Assembly: GCA_008973525.1 (NCBI GenBank)
Contig: WACJ01000216.1
Span: 496,001 to 560,000, forward strand
DNA: 64,000 nt
Origin: Stenopsyche tienmushanensis
Taxonomy: Eukaryota; Arthropoda; Insecta; Trichoptera; Stenopsychidae
Direction of reading: 5' to 3'
The stretch's first letter is position 1; every line of letters begins with the position of its first letter. Made by a program: the position numbers and the translations under genes. Below are positions 1 through 13,425 of the stretch, piece after piece. The notes below the pieces were generated by a model that searched no databases, was not told the origin of the DNA, and worked only from the letters and a program-made list of their open reading frames with translations.

Positions 1-200
1 GAGATAGTTACACGATACGTAGAATCAAATTCGATTTAATGAGTGTAATAACTTAAATAAGAAGATCCGTTTTAAAATGATTATGGCTGTAAATTCACAT
101 TGCAGAGCGACGTGAAGCTTTGCTTCTGGTACGTATCATGAATTGAAATATCAGACTTTCATTTTGAGTATATTATCTTCGTTCTCTCTGTGAACTTACT

Positions 201-3200
201 TTAATTTCTACCGTACTGTTGTAGCGGTCGTTTTGACTTTTTCGCCATGGCGGCCAAGTCGAGTACCACTCCGTTGGGAAGAACCGCTTTGTTCTCTTGG
301 TAGTCGATGAATCCTTGTGTTTCTTCCTTTTCTTTAGTTTTGTCGCAGAGGATTCCCGTTTCGTAGTTGTATTCGCGCTTCAAGCCATCAGGGGTCTACG
401 TATCCGTAGCGTCCTCTGGTTACGCAGTCGATGCCGATCGTTTCTTCTTTGAAAGAACCGTCGTCGTTTTCGAATCCCCATGTGATGCTGCCGTCGGGGT
501 TGTCTTCTCTGTATTTCCTGATGACTTGAGCTACTGGTTTCTTTTCGCGCTTCGATGATGGGAATTTTTGTTGTTGGGGTTGAGGAGCTTGCGGCTGGGA
601 TCTGGTCGGTTGAGGTCTGTATACCTGTCTGATTGGTTGTTCGTCTTCGTCGTCGTCCACATCGGGTCTCGCTTCCGGACGGAACTGTGGTCTTGCTGGC
701 CTGAATGAAATAGGTGCAAGTCTGGCGGGTTGGGGACGATTCGGAGCGTCGAACCTGGCAGGTGCAGATGGTGAAGCGTTTTGGATGAGAGGACGGACAG
801 GTTGAGGTTGTCTGATGGGTTCTGGCATGTCTAATCGGTTGGGGAGCTGGGGAAGCGTTGGAAATTGGTAAAGGTTTAGGTGTGGGTGAGGCATTGGACA
901 AGAATTGAGAAATTTCGTCTTGGGAGAGTTGCGGAGAGCCATATGGCGATGCGCTGGACAGGAATGGTTGTGGGGTGCTTTCTGGCAAATCATCTGGTTC
1001 TTCAGTGACTGGTTTTTGGGGTTCGTCCAGCTGTTGCAGATATGGTGCTGGAGATGGAACCGATTTGAATGCACCTGAACGAACTTGACCAGGGCGTCTT
1101 ATTCTGATGGGTCCTGGTTGTGCATTTTGTGGAGCTTGTATGACTCTTCCCTGTCTGAAGTTGCCTGGTTTGGGTCCCAATGATATGGCACCGGGTATTT
1201 GGATCCGCGGAGGAGTTGGACCATCGAATTGTGCCCACGCGCCATAGACGCACGCCAAGAGAATCTGCAAAATAAATAAATATCGTTACCATCGTTATCA
1301 TTTGACTATGAGACTACCAATATCTTGGCAGCTTCAACTTCAAATACATCTATCTGAAGAAATATATATCAAGGGAAGACTACCAATAATTTATTTGAGA
1401 TCTTTCTAGCATTTCATCGGGCAAGAGATGTGCAAAGAAGATAACTCCTCAATAAAATTAGTGATGCACGATGACGTGCACTTTCAGCACGTTGGTCAGA
1501 TTAAATTCTTAAAACTATAAAAGAATTTAACGAGAAACTACATGATTGTTTTCTTTAAGTCTGATAATTGAAGATTCATTTAGAGCTATAGTTTATTGAC
1601 TTTAGTACGTGAATGTTTCCGTAACATGTAAATACCGTTTACTTCCTTACATTTAAGTAATAATATATTGGTTAGCTACGTGATCTTTCTTGGAGCGTGC
1701 TGTGAATGCAATTATGGAAGATATGCATTCGTAATGAATGCATTTATTCAATTTCTTTGAGGAAAAGTGCGAAATAATGGAAATTTTGGTTTGCCGATCG
1801 ATGACTTTCGATTATTTCAATTCTTCGTGTTCAAGTTCTTTTACTAAGTAGTGCGAGGTCCTTTTAACACATTATTTGCGAGAGCAGAGCATCGTCATCA
1901 TTGTCACTCATTGAATGTGTGAGAAGGTAATCTCTTCTTCGTATGCATTACAAATTACGTGAATATATTTCGTGCCCTGACATTACATTTTAATTTTTAA
2001 AGCTTTAATACTTTAGTCAATATGTCATCGGATATAGGTAATCTTCATATAAGATTTATAGTTTCCCATTGTGTTCCATACATGTTTAAGATAGGATAAT
2101 ATTATTTAAATGGGAATTTTAGGTAGCAAATGATTCAAAGATGATTTTATTAATGCTAAACCTGGAACGGAAATATGCGATCTATCAAGTTTGTTGATAC
2201 GGGGATTTTTTAAATCCTCAATCTGGATATGAACGCGAACCTTTACGATAATAATACAAGATCTGATCCCTATATCAACGCTTGGTCATTTAATACTTAA
2301 CGATAGCATTATTAAGTTACTTTATAATGAATTTTTGATTTTTTCTTCAAATGAAAACTGGTTATCGTTGCAATTATGCTATGCACGTAGCTGCTGGTTT
2401 CGTACTTGGTTTGAGTTTATGATAACGGTATAACGCGAAATATATACATTTTGTAAGGCTAACTATTTCGGAAATAACTAAATGCTACATTAAATTCATA
2501 AAAAGCTTGTGCAAGAAATTGCATCAGAATTTTCATCTACAAATATTCAACAAACAATATACCAAAATTTCAGCAGTACGTGAGCCTCAACATCGTACAG
2601 CCACGGAATGTCTTTCGCTGACAAATTGGTTCGCTTATGAAACGCGGAAGATTTTTTCACCATTATCCATCGAAAGAAGATGACGCTTTTATGTAAATTA
2701 GTTCAAATTTATACTTTTAAATTGGTACGTGTGAGTGAAAGGGTTTTGTTACGGGTCCAGCTAGTTTGCAACTCCAATTTCTTTTTGTTTACGACAGTAA
2801 GAGTGTTGGCACATGATCGCAATGATCACTGCAATTGTTCAACGTCGTATGACGAAACCGTGGACATTATTAAGATTCAGAATAAAATTACAATAAAAGC
2901 TATCCGAATACACTTTTAGGATGGCGTGTACACACAATCGCTCAAAGTTTCATCAATTGCTATTTCTAAAAGTTTTACAACCAGTCTCGGTGTAGTGCTC
3001 TTTCAATTTCCAACTATAATCCAAGCTGCTTACTTGAAATTCGAGAATGTTCCAAGGTTGTTCTGCAATTAGATACGAACTTATGAAAAAGTGGTATTAC
3101 ATGTTCTTATATCTGTGTATAACTTTAGGGACAGGGACATTGTGGTGAGAAACGATATTTATGTTCAGCTTTTTAAAAAAGCGATTTCAATGCAACGAGT

Positions 3201-6200
3201 TGTTGGAATTTTTATTCGTGCTATAAATACTATTGAGAAATGATTTTTAAAAATCTTTGGGGAAATAAACACATATTCGTCCGACGCCTTTGCACGTAAC
3301 AAATACCTATATTCCGAACAATTGGCCATAATTGAAGATCCATTGTTGAAATATAAAAGTACAAACATAAATTCTGTGATACTTTACTTGGTTTATAAAG
3401 TTAATAATATTTGTTCAACAATGTAATAGTTGTAGATTCAAAGTTACGTGATCAGTATTTAATGAAATGAGATCATTCTACCATGGTGACAATTTAAATT
3501 TAAAAGGCATTGAATGATTAAATGCTACAAATGGTCGATATTGCTCCATGGCGTTGAAACATGGATTCTAAAAATTTGCATCATGAACAGCTTAGAATAT
3601 TTGAATTGCGATTGCATAAATGAATTCTTCAAACATCGCATTTGGCACCAACGCATTGAGAGGAGTTGAAATAGATAGTCCATGACCATGCTTTATCATG
3701 TACAATAATGGAAAATATTGAAGAATAGGAATTTTATCCTCGGTTTGAAATACAGAAAGGGGAGATACAAGCTGAATCATAATATGTACTCCTATCCAGG
3801 AGCGATATTATAAACACCAACGTTCCAGTAGTAAATAATATGCTATTATAGTTGTACGAACACTGAGTTCAAAGAAGAACTGCTAATAAGCAATGAGTTG
3901 ATCTAAATAATAGATCTACGGATTAAGCTCAAGTTAATTGCCGATATCAAAAACACCCAATATGACAGAGAAAAAAGCCAATCATAGCTCATTTTTATTT
4001 AAACTATTAAGTTTTTGTAATTGAGCAATTGAATGATTGTGGTAAATATGTATATAAAGTCATATATGATTAGGGAATCCAATCCCGGGATCCCGGACAG
4101 TTTTAGGCGCTCATGAATCCCGGGATTAGTAAACGTAATCCCGAAAACTTTGGGATTGAAATGTTTATCTAACAGAAATCGTACACCTCACCAGCACGAT
4201 GAAAGCTCTTAAATCGAGACATTCTCACCGAAATGTAGATGCTTGAAAACAGTGGCGTAACTACTAATTGGTGAGCTTAGGCGACACCTAGGGGCAGTAA
4301 GTGTCTAATCTATGTATACATATATACAGTTGCTATATTAACCTTTTCCTACCGGTGATGTATTTACTACACCTCGACTCTAATAATGGGAATATCGATA
4401 TAAAATATAATATATACGGGGTTCAGAACTTTTGTATTCCTCCGTAATATAATTACGAATCACATCAAAGTATTATAGTATACAAGTACTCATCTGCAGC
4501 GACGGAAATAAATAATTTTTCGGGAAATCGGGATTTTTGCGAGTTTTAGTCCATGCCTCAGCAGAAAAGAATTTTATCAGTCGATTGTATAGATCGTTAA
4601 CTCAAATTTATCGACTAATAATGTTATGTGAATGATATAATTAATCGATTTCAAGTGTGTATATGCAAAGAAATGACCGAATATTGGGTACTTATCGACA
4701 GTGTTTATTTATTTATGTACAAGCTTCATACATGCTGCGACGGTCCTGGCAGATAAATGGATTTGTAAGGATGGAAAGTGGCGGACATACAAATATGTAC
4801 TTGAGTAAGCCAAGGTTTGATTTGGATTGTAGCATCATTGAAGATGAAAACTATCATTATTGTCTTGTGTTTAAATTTAAATAACACAAACATGCATTAA
4901 AATCCTTGCCAAAATCATAAATAATGAGCCTCAGATTTAACTTTTTATTAAAACCTTAATTAATATAAAAATATAATCGATATTCGTGATCAAAATTGAA
5001 AAAGACGTTTTTATCATTAGTGAGATATGGGTATCACAAGCTTCTATCTGTTGAGCATCACTGCTTTGTAAGAATCAAATTGCTCATATCATTACTATGA
5101 GGAATACTTTTCATGAAAGGTCTTATGCAAATTTAAATAACACACTATAGTGCGTGTGAAGCGTGAATTATTGGACGAGGTGAATAAGATGTGTGTTAAT
5201 CGTGGTGACTTTCACCGTTAGTGCAAAATGTGGAAAAAATGGCGTCTTGAAACACACCGGTGCTCAATGGTAATGTCGTTTTTACTCGATTTCGATTTTC
5301 ATTGACCGCAGCAATGTAATCGAATCCATCATGCATGGCTAAAATGCAGAAGCAAAAAGTAAGACATATCGCGGAACATTTGATTTTGTTGTGCATAAGT
5401 GATCGCAGGGCGCGGTTCTTAAAGTGTTATCGAGCATAACGTTCCATGATGAAAAAAGGACGCTTAACTGTGTTTAATTTGAATTGTTAAAATGAATGGA
5501 TTTCATTTAAATTCGCTTTTACCGGTTATCCACATCCAGCGTAGTGAAATTGAACTTGTGAGATTTAATATAGTTTCTACATGTTAGTGTCAATGTTTAA
5601 TCTGTAATGAGCATCGTTGTGATCATTCAAAGGTGAAAATGAACCGCAAGCATTCACCATGCAATTATCAATAACTTTGTAGCAACATATAGGCGCTTTC
5701 CATTCGTTCGTTTTTAATAAATGAACAAATTCTATTTTGAAGGTCGGAATGTGTTATGAAAAATTATGATTAATTACCAATATAATTGAATGTTTATTTT
5801 GGGAAATATATTTTTAGTTCCGCATAACATGTGAGTTAATATTATATAATGAATATCGTTAGAATACCTGGTTTTACTCTCGTTTTCAATTTGGCAATGA
5901 AACTACATGTCTTCATTGCGACCTGGCCATTTTCCTTTCATTGCACACTGCCATTACATCGGAGGTTTATTTTCTTGAGATTATGTGGATCACGGTTGAA
6001 TAATTTAAAAAAATCTGGGTTGGGTGTTATGTATTTGAGAGCGATATTCAATAAAGATCTGTGACATATGAGAACAAGTGGTGGTATTGTTTCACAATGA
6101 CCTTTACCCCTGATATTTAATGCAAACTGTTTTTAATGCATTCAAAAAAGTGAACTATTATTTTAATTTGGGTGCGACGGAATTATTTTTAGAAAATGAT

Positions 6201-9200
6201 ATATTTTTGGTGTTATGGCCAAATGATTTATTACAATAGGGAGTGATGGTGAACTTTGACATTTGACATATGACATGACATATCAAAGACAATTGAAGTT
6301 AAGTACATAAACGCATTTATATTGTTTTAAATAATTTTTAATAAAATTTCAGACGCTGTAAGAGATTCAAATTCGGACCACTCACGATGTTATCACTCAC
6401 GATTTGTATTCGACCCAATCATTTCCTGTCGACTCGGATTATTCAATGCAATTACATCCAAACGTTGGAATGTGCTTTTTTGTACCTAGAAAAATCAACT
6501 TCTTGTCAGTAGAATGACCTTCGACGAATTCCAGTCACATATTTAACCTTTCTGTGAAATTTAACACCATAAATAGTCTCGGACGTATTGGACTAGAACT
6601 ATTTAAATAGCAGCTGAATATCCAATTTAAACGTCGAAGCCTTTGATCAAAAGCCAACATGGCTTGTTTTTTTTTTTGTTGTGAATTAAACAGAACTGTC
6701 AGCTATAATATCATAAAATATCGCCATTTTTCATTGGATTTTGGCAATTTCGAAAATTATATCAGCCGACCCTGTTGCATGTCATAAAGTCCACACAAGT
6801 GTAACAACGGCCTTAAGCACAAACGAACTAGTTGAGACAACTTTCAGTTTTGCAGTCAGCTGTCCTCAGTGGTTTAAATATATAACAGATAAATTCGTCA
6901 TAATATATTTTTTATTAGCGTGTCCTTGAAATTTCACTCTTTTTAGACTAGTCATGATGCACTCCTTTCCACCTACCAAATTTAGGCGATAAATCATCTT
7001 CATAACGCTACTCAAGGTCTTTCCTTGCTATAAATTTGTATAAAATAGATATAATTATACGCTAAAAATATCATTAATAAATCACTAAATTTCACTTTAT
7101 TGTCCATGATCTTAAATAATGTTCATGATCAACTTGTATGTCCGTCTATTAACGTTTCAACCTCTATTTTGCTATCATTTGAAACGGGTCAAAGTTGTTA
7201 ATTGATTTTTAGATTATTAACGAGCACATAAAAGCATTAAATCATATGTGTATGACATTTGTTATTGATAGTTTATGATTAAGTTGATACAGACAACTGA
7301 ACGAATTAACCGAGAAGCCTGATTACAAATTTTCAACACTGGATAACAAAATATATATTTAGTATAAAGGCAAGAAGAAGAAAAATAAGAATTTACAATG
7401 GTAATAAAATAATTTTGCATTGCATTGTATTGTCTTGAGTGAGTTGATTATTGACTGAATTTATAAACGTATGATATTCATATGTTGAGGAAACATAATT
7501 TGGTGTATAGAAACATTTCTAGGCTGTATTTAAATGCTAAATTAAAGAATTTAAATGTGAATCATAAAAGCTGCATTTACACATTTAGTGTATTATCAAA
7601 ATTAAATTTTGCATGTATTTAACTATAATACAAATCAAGTTGGAGAATTTAAACTATGCAGTAATACAAAAGGGAAAGGAAATTGGTCCATCCCAAAATT
7701 AATAATAAGCTTGAGTATCGTGAACTGGGTTTATTCATTATAGATTACTGGAATCGATGACCACAGTCATGAAGGTTAACAGCTTCTGCATTAGAATGGA
7801 TGTCAGCTGTGAGAAGAAAACTACACACTAGTCACTGGATGAACTTCCATATTACTATTTAGAAATTAAATTTCTAGATTAGATGACAAATCAAAAACCG
7901 TAGCATTTATACTGCATTCATAAAAGTATACAGCAATTAAGATTGACTATAGGAGAATTTAGCCACAAAAGTACTATTAGGTTGCATAAAATAAATCTTT
8001 GTAAATAGCGTTGATGTCATCATCCACATATAATGGATCTGCATTGCAGACTGTTTTCCAGCAGGTGTTTTTGATTGTAGAGCATTTTAAAAGGAATTCC
8101 CATTGTCTTTTGACTCATGATAAATTCATGTATCTGCCCTTTAAAAACGAATTACATCAGGTCCGGCTTGAGACAATTTAGAGCCCCGGGCTGATTCAAA
8201 AGGCCGATTTGTTATATCGATACATTTGGTTAGAACCTTTTAAAATAAGTACATCTTGTTATTACGCAGAAAAAATGTACGTTGATAGACGTGTTTAAAA
8301 ATAGTAAATTGTGCATTATTAGGATTGAAGTAATGACGACGATTGAAAGATTTAAACCTCTTTTCAAAGAGAAAGGTATTGATTGAATGTCACTTTCTTC
8401 AATTGGGATCATTAAATCCATCAATAAACTGGATAGGTTGTTAAAGAAAATAGCAAAATTTCTAAAACTAAACTTGATTAGGCTAAATACTGTCTGTTTG
8501 ACAATAATTTTTAAATGCTTAACAGTAAGATTCATACGATTTTATGTCCGCATTACGAACAAGTAAAATATCTATCAATATTTAAGTTATGAAACGAGCA
8601 CTCGATCAATTATTTCATAAGGCTTTTACGCAATATTGCCACTGCTTTTAAACCGGTTCACGGTTTTTGATATTGTACTTAATTTTAAGCTTTTAAGGCC
8701 GACGTATTGTAACTTTAAGTGGCAAAAGTGCATATATAAATGGAACCTGTCTTACAATCTTCATTGGAAAGATTAACATTAATGCATTGGCCTTGCGACT
8801 ATCATTAGATGCTTCTAAACATTCATACTGTCAATCTTTTATGTCGAGAGCCAAATGTATTTAAATCAATTCAGAAGAATTCAAGAAAGGCTATTGCTCA
8901 TTTTTGTATGGATGGATTAACATATGATACAATATATAACGTAATCTGGGTCATAGATAATATAATATAACCCCTGTGGCTTTCAATGTGGGTGCGGTTG
9001 ACACCCAAAGAAGTTAAATCCACGTGTCTTCTATGCATTGATCATGGATCGAAACCATTGACGAAATACCACTAAAATATTCTAATTCATTTAATCTCTT
9101 AATCACGCTTCCGCCTTTTGTCGATTAATTAATGTCAACGCTCAAAGTTGAATTTATTATGCAATATTGGGTTTGGTAATACTTAATTACGGTCGTAAAT

Positions 9201-12200
9201 AAAGAAATACGGATATCGAATGGATGTAATAAATGCCTCTCAAATCAAACGGATATGGGGACCACGATTCGATGACGATGGATTTTCGGCTTTCGAAGAC
9301 ATATTCAGGAATTCGTTGAACTGAGCATTTATCGTTAAAAGTTTGGTGCATCTTATAAAGGTTAAATGCACCAGCGAAAGGCTTCTTGCATTGATTCATG
9401 GTGATCTTCAAGAATTAACGATTAAGACATCTCTGATAGGTCAAACTGCAACTCTTTAAATGGTTTTTTGGAATGTTAAAGTCATATAAATCTTAAAAGG
9501 GTGTTGATTTGATTGCACAACTATTAGGCAAGCAAAAGATACGTCTTCATTTAGACGCCTTCGGTGCGAATTTATTGAGATACAGCCTTTAAATCCTTAA
9601 AAATACATAGTAGGTGATTTTCACTTTTAACCATCTCAGTGCCGATCAACGATATATCATAATTGTTAATACGCGCAAAAAGGGCTAAAGACGATATTTC
9701 GCATCGCATTGCGAAAGAACTCTCGAAAGTCTCAAAATAACTTCATAAAACATTATATTAATCTCTTGTTTAATAGATAAGTATATTTTTATATGCACAG
9801 TTGCGCTAGTGAGTCCAAGTCCAGAAAAAATATTAATTTGGGAGATTTGGTTGAATGTGGCTGCATTATAATTAGGATGAAACAGCAAAAAAGCCGGAAA
9901 GTCATGGGAAAAAAGTCCCGGGATGTTTCGATAGAGAATCACTAATATACAGTGAGTGGTCCTAAATATTTAGTTAATTTGGATCTTTTAAAAATCATTA
10001 GATTGCTTTTTAGGATATAAAATGTTGTTTGTTTTCAAAGATTCTTTCTTCTTTTTGAACAATTCCTTTTATAAAAGATTTGCCATCAATTATACACTTT
10101 TTTAGTCGAGTGAATAACTCGGTTCTGCTTATTTGCAATGAATTTCGCCAAACTCTTTTGTTTAGTGATTTTTCTAAATTCACTATAGTGCGTAGTGTTG
10201 ATTTTATCCGCAGAAGAATCGCAACAAATCGATGGTTGCCCAACGATCGCATTACAAACGACCTTTTCCGCATTATTAATGATACATTATGGGAACAAAA
10301 ACAAGATATTCAACCCACTCGAACTTTGAAAATATAAATTACAACACAGTCCTGTTCATCTTTACCGATCATTGAGAGTGAGAATGTGCTTAACAGTGAC
10401 GAAAGATCCATTGAAAGGTCATTCAGGTAGATCGAAAGTAGTTTCAAAGACGGTGAAAGAATCTGGACAATGTCGATGGCGACAAAATGCATTATGCATT
10501 GAAGGTCTAGTTGAAACATGCAATACTTTTCCTTGGCAAGAATATGTAATTTGAATCTGCATATAGCAATTTTTTAAAATCAAATCGCATTCTTTACAAT
10601 TAGGTGGTTAATATGCACCCCATAACAAGTCCATTGTCGGTGAACGGCAAGCTCAATTTCTGTTATATAACAAACAGGACATAGTTTCCTTGTTCAGGCG
10701 TGTCTAGTTTGATTCTATTATGCTAATCTAGAATTGTATCACGTAGTCGAATAAACGATAATTTTACTGTCACTAAAGTCACTAGCCAAACAATTTGCAT
10801 TACAAATTTAAACGATAGTTTTTAGCACATTTACAGTCAACATATTGTTCAATCAAATTGGATAGAAGATATCTTAGAAAATGATTATATTATTATAGTT
10901 TTCGTTATGGCATTCAAATACCGAAAAATTACCGCCATTCATTCTGACCTTCGCTATCATCGAACCACAATCCCATAGCATTCAATAGTCCAATTTATGT
11001 GAAAGTTTTCCTATTATTTTCGTCCCCTCCATAATATAATAAATTTAATAAACGCATTCGATATGATATTGATTAATTTAGAGCGCATTAGTCGCGCTTG
11101 TCCGCGAAAGTTTTCATTAGAAAATGTCGAACGTGTCATCTCTTTTTATTTTTTCGGGCGCAATTTCGAACACTTTCGTTCGATTCCGCACAAAAACGTA
11201 CGACAATTTTCGATCGTTCTCTCGACGCTCGGTTTAACGACCCGTCGCATTGTTTTGGCGAAATGAAAGTGCGCATCCTTTGTGCGGCCAACATGACAAA
11301 ACTGTTATAAATCCGTTTTGAACGACCGAAATAATTTTTTGTGCGATTTGCATGTTACATTAGCGTCCGCGTCTTTCATAACAAAGTGTTCGAATGCATA
11401 ATGTAGCTAAACGGCGAAGAAATCGGGCGCCGAAATGAAATTAACCTCGTTAAGCGAGCCGACAAATCGCTCGAAAAGAGGGAAGCGATTCAATGGCAGA
11501 TTCGACGCGCGTTATGGCCACAAACGTCAAACGATTTGCATTCGCCCGCGAACGAATTTCAGACGAATCGCGTACCTACACATTAAACCCACAGACGCGA
11601 AATTCAATCAATTGTGTAATTTTGACATGTTTTCGAATATAATCATACGGCTAGATTTATTTCATAAAAGCGTAGGTCTAATATTAAATGCATTAACGTA
11701 ATTTGACGGATTTAATACAACGTCAAAGCTCGATATAAAATTTGTTATTGTCATACGTGTGGGCGAATATTTTAAAACTAAAACAAATAAATGACAGCTC
11801 AATTCACCATCAATCCCTTACCAATAATTTATACGCAGACTGTTTTATATTTTGTTATGGCCATATATAAAATATTTTAAACCTGATGTTTATGAATGGA
11901 TTGATTTAATATTTGCGATAGAGCGGTAAATTCAAATTAAATTCATACAATTGATTCACATCAACTTGACATTAAAAAAAATATATTCGCACTATCGATG
12001 GGAAGATTTCTAGTTTAGCAAAAAAATCATTAACAATCATTAAAAATCACACGATTTTTATAAAATCATATTTAGATTGTGTTTTAAACAATATGTATTT
12101 TTTAAATTAAATTATAACAATGTACATTGAAAAATAAAGTAATTTTAAAAATATTTTCCCCTTTTAGTGTCAATAATTATATGGAATATTTTAATTAATT

Positions 12201-12397
12201 GAATTTATTTTGTCATATTTTTAAGTATTATATCCCCCATTATTTTATGTGAGTTGTTAAATTATTGGGGCGTTTTTATTGAGTATTAAAATTTAAATCC
12301 CCTTCTAATATAACCTTGAAAATAATACAACTTGGCTGTTGCTGAAAAATTCTAAAAAATAAAAAAATGGACTTACCGTCAGTGTCAAGACCTTCAT
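201..12397 (-). CDS. RR-type cuticular protein gene (two coding exons, two one-base frameshifts)
   Basis: Secreted structural protein expected to bind chitin in the cuticle. Coding parts are 12397-12377 and 1264-201, about 360 residues when the two shifts are discounted. A signal peptide is split by the intron: MKVLTLT, then ILLACVYGAWA, with likely cleavage before QFDG. Residues of about 20-250 are low-complexity and rich in Pro, Gln, Ser, Ala and Arg, with an acidic DVDDDEDE patch. A chitin-binding RR domain lies at about 255-330, with the pattern DGSITWGFENDDGSF...RGRYGYVDPDGLKREYNYE. The usual C-terminal part of the RR motif is replaced by a Cys-containing, charged stretch ending QQYGRN. 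The reading frame shifts at 841-844 and again at 391-394, both GGGG on the plus strand (CCCC in the gene). Dropping one base from each run gives one continuous frame, so assembly error is as likely as a pseudogene. Domain assignment is by eye from the family pattern. Confidence 0.85.
4071..4583 (+). mobile_element. hAT-like nonautonomous element, copy A (one end truncated)
   Basis: Starts TAGGGAATCCAATCCCGGG, matching the ends of the copies at 24494-24923 and 46435-47168. Internal sequence is shared in opposite orientation with both, including the stretch around CACCTCGACTCTAATAATGG and the CGGGAAATCGGGATTTTTGC stretch. Similarity to the other copies fades near 4583, so the second end is missing. 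No transposase frame is visible. Confidence 0.65.
11063..11600. other. CpG-dense intronic block
   Basis: A hand count gives roughly 59 CpG dinucleotides in about 540 bases, in sequence of only about 43% GC, so CpG is well above random expectation. Short overlapping open frames exist on the plus strand (11063-11266, 11098-11310, 11435-11701), but their translations show no recognisable domain and no splice framework. A conserved regulatory element or old exon is possible; neither can be shown from sequence alone. Confidence 0.4.
12377..12397 (-). CDS. Cuticular protein coding exon 1 (seven codons)
   Basis: The exon reads MKVLTLT and ends at a consensus donor (ACG followed by GTAAGT). It joins in phase 0 to the acceptor at 1265-1267 (TTTTGCAG), giving a complete hydrophobic signal peptide. 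A tiny first exon ending inside the signal peptide is the standard layout of insect cuticular protein genes. The intron of about 11.1 kb is long for this class, so the pairing rests on phase, the signal-peptide fit and the promoter directly upstream. Confidence 0.8.
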
Positions 12398-12518
12398 ATC
12401 GAAAGGGGACTCGACGTCGGGTATGCGGATGATGGTTAACGAAAAAAATGAAGGCTCACTGGCAGAAAGACCAACTTGTCCGCTTTTCAATGTATCTGTA
12501 ACGGACTGGGTTTGATAA

Positions 12519-12552
12519 TGAGGTCGTATCGCCCTCTCGCTCGATTCTTATA
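12519..12552 (-). promoter_or_regulatory. TATA box and arthropod initiator of the cuticular protein gene
   Basis: On the minus strand, TATAAG begins at 12552 and an initiator-like TCATT is centred on 12519, about 33 bases downstream, which is the expected core spacing. The predicted 5' untranslated region from 12519 to the ATG at 12397 is about 120 bases. Prediction from core motifs only. Confidence 0.55.
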
Positions 12553-13290
12553 CTCTCCCCGCCAAAATCGTGGAACCCCACCACGGAACAACAAAAGGCG
12601 ATAACCCTTTAATTCCGGCACAATAACACTCGGGATGCACCCGGACAGATGCTCTCAAGCGATTTCCCATTGTTTTTGCACGCAAGATCAGACTGGATGG
12701 TTGCTTTCATTTTTTGATTGGTCTCAAGGGCATCATCATTCCGATCAGTGGACCTTTCCTCTTTCTGTTGCATTGTTGAACAATTCATGTCTATGGATGT
12801 AGCATTTGATGGATTTGACGTTCGATCCATCTCAAGCGTTAAAAATTATAATAATATCATCGACGAAAGGTTGTTATAATGCCACTCTTGATATCCAATC
12901 ATTGAACAATTTGCTTAGATTGAATTCGGAGAGTGAAAATATCTTTGGTTTCCAATGGATACATTTACTGTCCAATAAAAGGACAAAAAAATGTTTGAAC
13001 CATTGCACTTATAGCAAGGTTATTTTTTGTTGAAATTTGAGCGGATTGATCGGTGTAAACATTTTAAACGTGTCTATATTATCGAAGCTTCCTATTTATG
13101 GATCCAAAGATCTATTATTCGGAGTCGAAGATATTGATGTAAATTATTTTCAAACATAAATTACATGGTAAACCACGAAATTGGAATGTCATACCATTCA
13201 GAAAATAGATAAAACCGTTATTTTTGTCGGAGTGAAAACCTGGACTGAACCGTTTCAAAAATATCTTAGTGGTAATGCTACCTTCAATAT
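12553..13290. other. Upstream flank of the cuticular gene, no gene seen
   Basis: A 73-codon minus-strand frame (12609-12830) is rich in Asn, Ser and Thr and has no recognisable domain. Nothing else is supported here. Cuticle gene enhancers could lie in this flank, but I see no motif that would show it. Confidence 0.4.
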
Positions 13291-13299
13291 CGAGCGAAT

Positions 13300-13425
13300 G
13301 AGGAGATGAATGTATGATACAGATGAGATGGATGTAACTCCTTCCTGTGAATGGACATTGAAGAGATCCATAGTTCTGCAGTGGACTGTTAGTGGCTGCA
13401 CTATGATGATGATGATTACAAAAAA
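13300..13425 (+). mobile_element. RTE-clade LINE 3' tail fragment
   Basis: The stretch ending CTGCAGTGGACTGTTAGTGG, followed by a GCACTATGATGATGATGATT tail, resembles 3' ends of insect RTE-type LINEs, which end in short ATG/GAT repeats. It holds only the tail. Assignment is from family resemblance, without an alignment. Confidence 0.4.

Larger units (their letters stand above)
1265..12376 (-). other. Intron 1 of the cuticular protein gene (about 11.1 kb)
   Basis: Bounded by GTAAGT at 12376-12371 and TTTTGCAG ending at 1265. It contains one hAT-like copy (4071-4583), a short degenerate hAT-style scrap near 8160-8210 (GAGCCCCGGGCTG) and the CpG-dense block near 11.1-11.6 kb. The short open frames elsewhere in it have AT-biased, low-information translations and I see no gene in 1300-4070 or 4584-11040. 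Confidence 0.7.

Noticed and set aside
367..558. Plus-strand 63-codon frame inside the cuticular gene
   Set aside because: It is the antisense of the RR-domain exon.
9685..10554. Several overlapping short frames on both strands
   Set aside because: Mutually overlapping, no domains, no splice framework; expected by chance in AT-rich DNA.
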